Source: Bacteroidales bacterium UBA2198 (GTDB taxonomy: Bacteria; Bacteroidota; Bacteroidia; Bacteroidales; VadinHA17). From it: a DNA stretch of 12,496 nucleotides. The notes under the pieces were generated by a model, which saw nothing but the letters and a program-made list of their open reading frames with translations, ran no database searches and was not told where the DNA came from. How positions within the stretch are numbered: the first letter of the stretch is position 1; each line of letters begins with the position of its first letter. Positions 7,943 to 12,496 of this stretch are shown piece after piece. A program made the position numbers and the translations under genes. Location of the stretch: positions 1 through 12,496 of the forward strand of contig DCVC01000113.1 in NCBI GenBank assembly GCA_002328625.1. Reading direction: 5' to 3'.

Positions 7943-8539
7943 ATGCCTGACAATTTTTTCAATTTAAACAACCAGGATTTTTACGGCATCCTGATACGGT
8001 TTGTAATAAACCTTACATTTCTTATCATTCTGATACGTGGTATTTATTTTAGATACACAAAGAAGGAGAAGTTCCTCTTTACATTTTTCTTGTTGGGCAT
8101 TACGGTCTTCTTCATTACCTCCATGCTTAAATCAGTTTTCATTGAGTTTGGCATGGCTGTCGGGTTATTTGCCATTTTTGCGATCCTCAGATTCAGAACA
8201 AGGAATTTCAGTCTTAAGGATATGTCTTATATCTTTACAACCATCGGTATCTCGGTGATCAATTCTTTGAAGCTGGTTGGTTTCCCTGTTCTGGGAGTGC
8301 TTATCTTCAATGTAATAATAGTTATTTGCGCAATTGTTCTTGAAGAGTTTACGCTTAAAAACAATACTGTGACGTACTCAATTGTTTATGACGATCTTGA
8401 ACTGCTTAAAACAGCAAAAAAACAAAAGATCTTAAAGGAGATTTCATTGCTGACAGGGAAAGAAATACTGAAAGTCAGAATCCGTAAAGTAGATTATAAA
8501 AGCAGGTTAGCGTATCTGGATATTTCTTATAAGGATTGA
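7943..8539 (+). CDS. DUF4956 family membrane protein
   Basis: This 198-residue integral membrane protein of unknown function matches the DUF4956 family as I know it. Hydrophobic segments lie at about residues 15-33, 44-62, 66-83, 97-112 and 115-134, followed by a soluble, probably cytoplasmic C-terminal part (about 138-198) with alternating strands and helices. The most characteristic block is MAVGLFAIFAILRFRTRNFSL (residues 71-91), followed by KDMSYIFTTIGISVINSL, which is typical of the family. DUF4956 genes are often next to VTC-domain (polyphosphate-polymerase-like) and CotH-like genes; neither is present here. The ATG at 7943 has only an A-rich leader, normal for Bacteroidota. tsaD begins 76 bases downstream on the same strand, so the two may be co-transcribed. 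Transport or polyphosphate-related function would be a guess. Confidence 0.87.
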   Translation: MPDNFFNLNNQDFYGILIRFVINLTFLIILIRGIYFRYTKKEKFLFTFFLLGITVFFITSMLKSVFIEFGMAVGLFAIFAILRFRTRNFSLKDMSYIFTTIGISVINSLKLVGFPVLGVLIFNVIIVICAIVLEEFTLKNNTVTYSIVYDDLELLKTAKKQKILKEISLLTGKEILKVRIRKVDYKSRLAYLDISYKD

Positions 8540-8615
8540 TTTGCCATCCTTTGATCAATAATTATCATTTTCTTAATCATACCTGAATTAGTCGATAAGG
8601 AAACTTAAAGTCTTG

Positions 8616-9629
8616 ATGCCGGTCACAATATTAGCCATCGAATCATCCTGTGATGACACTTCAGTAGCGGTGATCAGAGATGGTTATATACTGTCAAATT
8701 TAATTGCCAACCAGGGTGTTCATTTATCATTTGGAGGAGTTGTTCCCGAACTTGCCTCAAGAGCACATCAGGCTAATATTGTTCCTGTAACAGATCAGGC
8801 TCTGAAAAAAGCCGGTGTGCAGATCAGCGACATCGATGCTGTTGCTTTTACCCGAGGTCCGGGACTGCTTGGTTCGCTCCTTGTGGGCACCTCATTTGCC
8901 AAAGGGCTGGCATTGGCCATGAGTATTCCTTTGATTGAAGTAAACCACTTACAGGCACATATCCTGGTTCATTTTATATTGGATAAAAATAAGGAAAACA
9001 GGATCCCCTCGTTCCCCTTTCTCTGTCTGCTTGTTTCTGGCGGACATACACAGATCATCGTGATGAAAAACCACCTGGAAATTGAAATAATAGGAAATAC
9101 AATTGATGATGCCGCTGGTGAGGCTTTTGATAAATGCGGTAAACTGATGGGTTTTGGATACCCTGCGGGACCGGCGATAGACGAACTTGCAGGATTGGGA
9201 AACCCTTATACATTTCATTTTTCAAAGCCTTACGTTAAAGATCTTGATTTCAGTTTCAGCGGGCTAAAAACCAGTTTCCTCTATTTCCTCAGGGACAGAC
9301 TGAAAGGTGAAAATGATTTTATTGAAAAGAATAAAACTGACCTGTGTGCATCACTTCAGCATACAATTGTAAGTATCCTGATGAGTAAATTGATAAAAGC
9401 TTCCGAAAAAACAAGAATTACTGAAATAGGAATAGCCGGAGGTGTATCTGCCAACTCAGGTTTGCGAAAAGCAATCACAGCAGAAGCCGTTAAAAGAAAC
9501 TGGAGTATTTTCATTCCGCCGCTTGTTTATACAACTGATAATGCTGCAATGATTGGCATTACTGGTTATTATAAGTATCTTAGAGGTGATTTTACAGATC
9601 AGGATGTTGCCCCTGTGGCAAGATTTTGA
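8616..9629 (+). CDS. tsaD: tRNA N6-adenosine threonylcarbamoyltransferase
   Basis: TsaD transfers the threonylcarbamoyl group made by TsaC/TsaC2 to A37 of tRNAs that read ANN codons, forming t6A together with TsaB and TsaE in the cytoplasm. It is 337 residues, the usual length, with an ASKHA ATPase-like fold. Visible landmarks are AIESSCDDTSVAVI near the N-terminus, VVPELASRAH, and the metal ligands H111 and H115 in NHLQAHIL (the same numbers as in E. coli). Next come LVSGGHTQI, the D165-AAGEAFDK nucleotide-binding stretch, GYPAGPAID, FSFSGLKTS, GGVSANSGLR, and D308 in YTTDNAAMIG as the third metal ligand. All key residues are present. I chose the ATG at 8616; a TTG directly before it (8613) would add one Met. 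AAGGAA at 8597-8602 is a distant ribosome-site candidate. TsaB, TsaC and TsaE are not in the window. Confidence 0.97.
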   Translation: MPVTILAIESSCDDTSVAVIRDGYILSNLIANQGVHLSFGGVVPELASRAHQANIVPVTDQALKKAGVQISDIDAVAFTRGPGLLGSLLVGTSFAKGLALAMSIPLIEVNHLQAHILVHFILDKNKENRIPSFPFLCLLVSGGHTQIIVMKNHLEIEIIGNTIDDAAGEAFDKCGKLMGFGYPAGPAIDELAGLGNPYTFHFSKPYVKDLDFSFSGLKTSFLYFLRDRLKGENDFIEKNKTDLCASLQHTIVSILMSKLIKASEKTRITEIGIAGGVSANSGLRKAITAEAVKRNWSIFIPPLVYTTDNAAMIGITGYYKYLRGDFTDQDVAPVARF

Positions 9630-9671
9630 TTGTTACAGTGAATATTCAAATGTGAAAAGCACAGAATTTTA

Positions 9672-9690
9672 AATTTAAATTGTTTAAATT
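9672..9690. repeat. Perfect AT-only inverted repeat between tsaD and the SiaC gene
   Basis: AATTTAAA (9672-9679) and TTTAAATT (9683-9690) form an 8-bp perfect inverted repeat with a 3-base TTG loop. It lies 43 bases after the tsaD stop and 20 bases before the SiaC start. No T-run follows closely enough for a standard terminator. It may be a protein-binding site, a weak hairpin or chance. Confidence 0.25.
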
Positions 9691-9709
9691 CGAAGTATCA
9701 TATTTTTGA

Positions 9710-10084
9710 ATGAAGGAATTAAAGATTTCGCCGACTAAAAACTCACCTGAGATATTATTGACCCCCGGGGGGACAATAAAAATCAAGGGGCGTTCTATTC
9801 ACGAGAACGTTATTACATTCTTTAAACCTGTTGAGGAGTGGATAACGGAGTACATTAAGAACCCTGCTGATGTTACCTCTGTTGATATTAACCTGGAATA
9901 TTTTAACAGTGCTAGCGCAAAAGTCTTTATTCATCTTCTTCAAAAGATCATCTATGTCCAGTTGAAGCATAAGAAGTTCATCATAAACTGGTATTATGAG
10001 GAAGGTGATGATGATATACTCGAACGTGGCGAATACTTTGCATCAATCCTTGACGTTCCTTTTAATTTCATCAGGATTTCCTGA
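9710..10084 (+). CDS. SiaC-family regulatory phosphoprotein (DUF1987)
   Basis: This 124-residue protein resembles SiaC/DUF1987. In Pseudomonas aeruginosa SiaC is phosphorylated by the kinase SiaB, dephosphorylated by the phosphatase SiaA, and in its unphosphorylated form activates the diguanylate cyclase SiaD; the fold is anti-sigma-antagonist-like. Family features are the N-terminal TKNSPEILL strand, the KGRSIHENVITFFKPVEEWI helix region (ENxxxFFxPVxxW pattern), the LEYFNSASAKVF segment and the IINWYYEEGDDDILERGE segment. The phospho-acceptor Thr of SiaC lies in the equivalent of YFNSASAK; here S67 or S69 is the candidate, so Ser may replace Thr. No SiaA, SiaB or GGDEF gene is nearby. The ATG at 9710 has no ribosome site. 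The 3' end overlaps the opposing permease gene by 14 bases. Confidence 0.87.
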   Translation: MKELKISPTKNSPEILLTPGGTIKIKGRSIHENVITFFKPVEEWITEYIKNPADVTSVDINLEYFNSASAKVFIHLLQKIIYVQLKHKKFIINWYYEEGDDDILERGEYFASILDVPFNFIRIS

Positions 10085-11396
10085 TTGATATAGAATTTTT
10101 TTTCCTGAAGAAGAGATATACCGGTACCCCAAGCAGCAGGAAAATAAATCCAATTGCTACATGCAATGGTTTGTTTATCATTATGTTGATGACAAACAAA
10201 GTATTGATAACAATAAAAATCAATGGTGTTATTGGATAACCCAGTGTTTTGTACGGTCTTTCAATATTCTTCAGTTTTTTCCTGAAGATAAATATCCCTG
10301 CTGCTGCAAGGGTGAAAAAAATCCATTCTATTGAAACTGTATAAGTTATCAAATTTTCAAGAGTTCCCCAGAACATCAGAAGAACAATAGACCATACAGA
10401 CTGTACAATTATTGCATTAACAGGAGTTTTATATACCGGATGCACTTTAGAAATGCTTCTGAAAAAGAGACCGTCCGAAGCCATTGCATAATAAATCCTG
10501 GGTGTTGAGAGAGTATAAATCCCGATAGTTCCAAAAGTGCTTATGGCAATTATTCCTGCAACCAGCATACCACCAAAGGGAAGAATAGTGGTGACAGCTT
10601 CGGCTGCCACCTTCTCAGACGACACAATATCTGTAACCGGAAGAAGCAGCATATAGGAGGTGTTAACAAGCAGATAAATAAATATTATTATTACAGCGCC
10701 TGTAATCATAGCCACAGGCACATTTCTGGAAGGATTTTTTGTTTCACCTGCCAGGAAAGAAGCATGCTGCCACCCGCCGTATGAAAAAAGTACTCCTGTC
10801 AGTGCCACTCCAAAGTTAGAAAGTCCGGTATTTGACGATGCCACCAAGCTTATATTCCTGAATGACAAGCTGCTGTCTCCAAATATGAAACCGGAACCAA
10901 TAATTATTAATATCCCCAGAATTTTCAAGCCTGTGAAGATAATTGAGAATATCTCACCGTATTTTGCCCTGAATACATTAAGGGTAGTAAGTAATATTAT
11001 TGTGACAATACCGATAATAATTTTCATAGTTTGATCCATCGGGATGAAAAAGCTGAGATAATAAGAGAATGCAAGTGCCAGTACAGCTATTGATCCTGAA
11101 GTTATAATAATAAGATATGCCCATCCGTAAAGAAAGCCCAACCAGCCTCCGTATGCCTCTTTCAGAAATACGTATATTCCTCCTGCTTTTGGAAATATTG
11201 AACCCATTTCACTGAAAGTAAGAGCACCTGTAAGGGTAATAATTCCACCCAGTGCCCATACAAGCAAGATCAGTGACGATGATGGTATCAATCCGGCAAT
11301 CTGTGACGGTGTAACAAAGATTCCTGAACCGATGCATGATCCAATAGCAACCATTATCAATCCGTAAAGAGAGAGTTCTTTGGCAAGCTTTGTCAT
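10071..11396 (-). CDS. APC-superfamily amino acid permease, LAT/SteT-like
   Basis: This is a 441-residue inner-membrane amino-acid transporter or exchanger with about 12 hydrophobic helices. The substrate-binding unwound region of TM1 is clear in GSCIGSGIFVTP (residues 19-30). Other family marks are the SEMGSIFPKAGGIYVFLKEAYG block (62-83), FSYGGWQHASFLAGE in TM6 (204-218) followed by TKNPSRNVP, and the loop RIYYAMASDGLFF (300-312). The FSYGGW and KAGGIYVF patterns point to the L-type amino-acid transporter branch, which includes bacterial SteT (a Ser/Thr exchanger). The substrate cannot be read from the sequence. The ATG at 11396 has no ribosome site. The preceding serpin gene on the same strand ends in a strong terminator about 60 bases upstream, so the permease probably has its own promoter. 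Its 3' end overlaps the SiaC gene tail to tail. Confidence 0.93.
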   Translation of the reverse strand: MTKLAKELSLYGLIMVAIGSCIGSGIFVTPSQIAGLIPSSSLILLVWALGGIITLTGALTFSEMGSIFPKAGGIYVFLKEAYGGWLGFLYGWAYLIIITSGSIAVLALAFSYYLSFFIPMDQTMKIIIGIVTIILLTTLNVFRAKYGEIFSIIFTGLKILGILIIIGSGFIFGDSSLSFRNISLVASSNTGLSNFGVALTGVLFSYGGWQHASFLAGETKNPSRNVPVAMITGAVIIIFIYLLVNTSYMLLLPVTDIVSSEKVAAEAVTTILPFGGMLVAGIIAISTFGTIGIYTLSTPRIYYAMASDGLFFRSISKVHPVYKTPVNAIIVQSVWSIVLLMFWGTLENLITYTVSIEWIFFTLAAAGIFIFRKKLKNIERPYKTLGYPITPLIFIVINTLFVINIMINKPLHVAIGFIFLLLGVPVYLFFRKKNSISIRKS

Positions 11397-11458
11397 TAGT
11401 ATTGTTATATCGTATCTAAAAAATCAGATAAAAATAACGACATGATTTGATATTTCAT

Positions 11459-11491
11459 TAAAAAAGGCCTTCACCTTTCGGAAGAAGGCCT
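11459..11491 (-). terminator. Rho-independent terminator of the serpin gene
   Basis: On the minus strand, AGGCCTTC (11491-11484) and GAAGGCCT (11472-11465) form a perfect 8-bp, GC-containing stem with an 11-base loop. A T-rich run (TTTTTT, from base 11465 leftward) follows at once. It sits 33 bases after the serpin stop codon and upstream of the permease, so it separates their transcription. On the plus strand no T-run follows, so it works in one direction. Confidence 0.88.
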
Positions 11492-11524
11492 GAATGGAGG
11501 CTATGACAGACAAATAACCTCACA

Positions 11525-12496
11525 TTAATTTGCTGAGGGATCAGTAACCCTTCCCATGAATATTATTGAATTGGTTGTTGTTTCCCTTATCAGGTAGATA
11601 AAAGGATGGTCAAGTTTCAGGACCAGTGGGGCAGGAGGCATAGAAGTCAGTCCAATATCAACAATAGTTGCAGCTGCAGCTTCGGTACCTTCTTCATTTG
11701 TTTCAATGAAAGCCTGATGTGTGACATCGTTTATCAAAAGATCATATTGATCTGAAATATTTGAAAAATCTGCACCATCATTAAATGTTATTTCCATACC
11801 CATAAGTGAAAGAATTTCCTTTAACTGTTTTTTGTAACCATATTTAAATCTTGGGAATGACAGATCGATCTCTCTTTTACTCATCAGCCCGATCCATTCA
11901 TTGAAATTTGTATCATTTAATAATGGCACTAATGCGCTTAGTCCATCCTGCTCATCAGGTAAAACAATATTCATGACAAAATTCCCCTGGCCATACGGAA
12001 ATTCAGCAAGGATGAATCCGTTACCCAGATATACACTAAAATCACCCTTTTGTTTCATCATCGGGATATCTGCTGATGAGCCCCCTGGTTTATAAAAGGA
12101 TTCCTGAACAGTTTTTGTCTTATCGAACAGTGATTTCCATTTTCCTTTGAAATATATGGCATTTATCAGGAGCATTACCGTATTGCCGTTCAATTTGTCA
12201 ACCATTTCTTTGATCAACCCGTTGGTTTTATCCTCAATCCAGGTGTTAATTTTTCCGGGAGCAGTTGGATCGTTGATGTCAAATGATTTAGATTCAGCAT
12301 TGTAATAGTCCTTAAGTATCTTGATAAAAGCTTGCTTCACAATGAAATCATTTTCGGTCCATACTGAATTTGCAATCTTAATCAAGACCCTTTTGTCAAC
12401 CGAAAGAAGTGCCGAAGTAAGATTTTTATAAGATTCATTTATTACCTCAGGAGTAATACCGCTTAACCTCAAGGCTTTCAGCATCGAATCACGCGT
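11525..12496 (-). CDS. Serpin-family serine protease inhibitor (5' end outside window)
   Basis: Serpins trap proteases by a suicide conformational change. About 323 C-terminal residues of a protein normally 380-420 long are visible. The frame stays open through base 12496 (reading TRDS before the first visible Met), so that Met is internal and any signal peptide or lipobox is off the window. Numbered from that Met, landmarks are NSVWTENDF (39-47), INTWIEDKTNGLI (79-91), NAIYFKGKWKSLF (108-120), LSFPRFK (208-214), and DHPFIYLIRE with IIFMGRVTDP at the C-terminus. The reactive-loop hinge EEGTEAAAAT (264-273) is canonical: small residues from P12 to P9 and Thr at P14, which favours an inhibitory serpin. 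Counting from P17 gives P1-P1' as Thr280-Ser281, followed by MPP. A slightly longer loop than in antitrypsin leaves one to three residues of uncertainty. A strong terminator follows. Confidence 0.95.
   Translation of the reverse strand, partial: TRDSMLKALRLSGITPEVINESYKNLTSALLSVDKRVLIKIANSVWTENDFIVKQAFIKILKDYYNAESKSFDINDPTAPGKINTWIEDKTNGLIKEMVDKLNGNTVMLLINAIYFKGKWKSLFDKTKTVQESFYKPGGSSADIPMMKQKGDFSVYLGNGFILAEFPYGQGNFVMNIVLPDEQDGLSALVPLLNDTNFNEWIGLMSKREIDLSFPRFKYGYKKQLKEILSLMGMEITFNDGADFSNISDQYDLLINDVTHQAFIETNEEGTEAAAATIVDIGLTSMPPAPLVLKLDHPFIYLIRETTTNSIIFMGRVTDPSAN

Noticed and set aside
9701..9708. TATTTTTG, an exact match to the Bacteroidota -7 consensus, just before the SiaC ATG
   Set aside because: It ends one base before the ATG, so transcription would start inside the coding sequence. 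A chance match in AT-rich DNA is more likely.

Overview
The window looks like ordinary chromosomal backbone of a member of the Bacteroidota, most likely an uncultured Bacteroidales- or Marinilabiliales-like lineage. The evidence is AT-rich DNA, A-rich leaders mostly without Shine-Dalgarno sequences, one match to the Bacteroidota TAnnTTTG promoter element, and proteins with Bacteroidota-type sequences (GlyA, the TonB N-terminus, TamB, a receiver with a long loop after the phospho-Asp). The assignment rests on remembered family features, not on a search.

Layout. At the left edge (+ strand) is the 3' part of glyA, starting at the codon before the PLP lysine. Six bases later comes a receiver-only response regulator. 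Converging on it, with 2 bases between stop codons, is a minus-strand energy-transduction operon exbB-exbD-tonB (2980 to 1020). It lies downstream of a very long tamB-like gene (7595 to 3123) in the same orientation. A 347-base divergent intergenic region (7596-7942) separates tamB from a plus-strand group: a DUF4956 membrane protein, tsaD (tRNA t6A synthesis) and a SiaC/DUF1987-family protein. SiaC overlaps, tail to tail by 14 bases, a minus-strand LAT/SteT-like amino-acid permease. At the right edge is a minus-strand serpin cut by the window end and followed by a convincing rho-independent terminator.

How the genes relate. ExbB, ExbD and TonB would form a proton-motive-force-driven complex that energises outer-membrane transporters. 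TamB is a periplasm-spanning envelope-assembly or lipid-transfer protein, so bases 1020-7595 form an envelope block. GlyA and TsaD are housekeeping enzymes. The receiver and the SiaC protein are signalling proteins whose partners are not in the window. The serpin has a well-conserved inhibitory hinge and is probably a protease inhibitor.

I found no CRISPR array, insertion sequence, integrase, tRNA, rRNA or clear riboswitch, and no evidence of a new multi-gene system. The points most worth a second look are the serpin, the isolated SiaC and DUF4956 genes, the receiver-only regulator beside glyA, and the tonB reading frame, which has no ATG and begins inside exbD.
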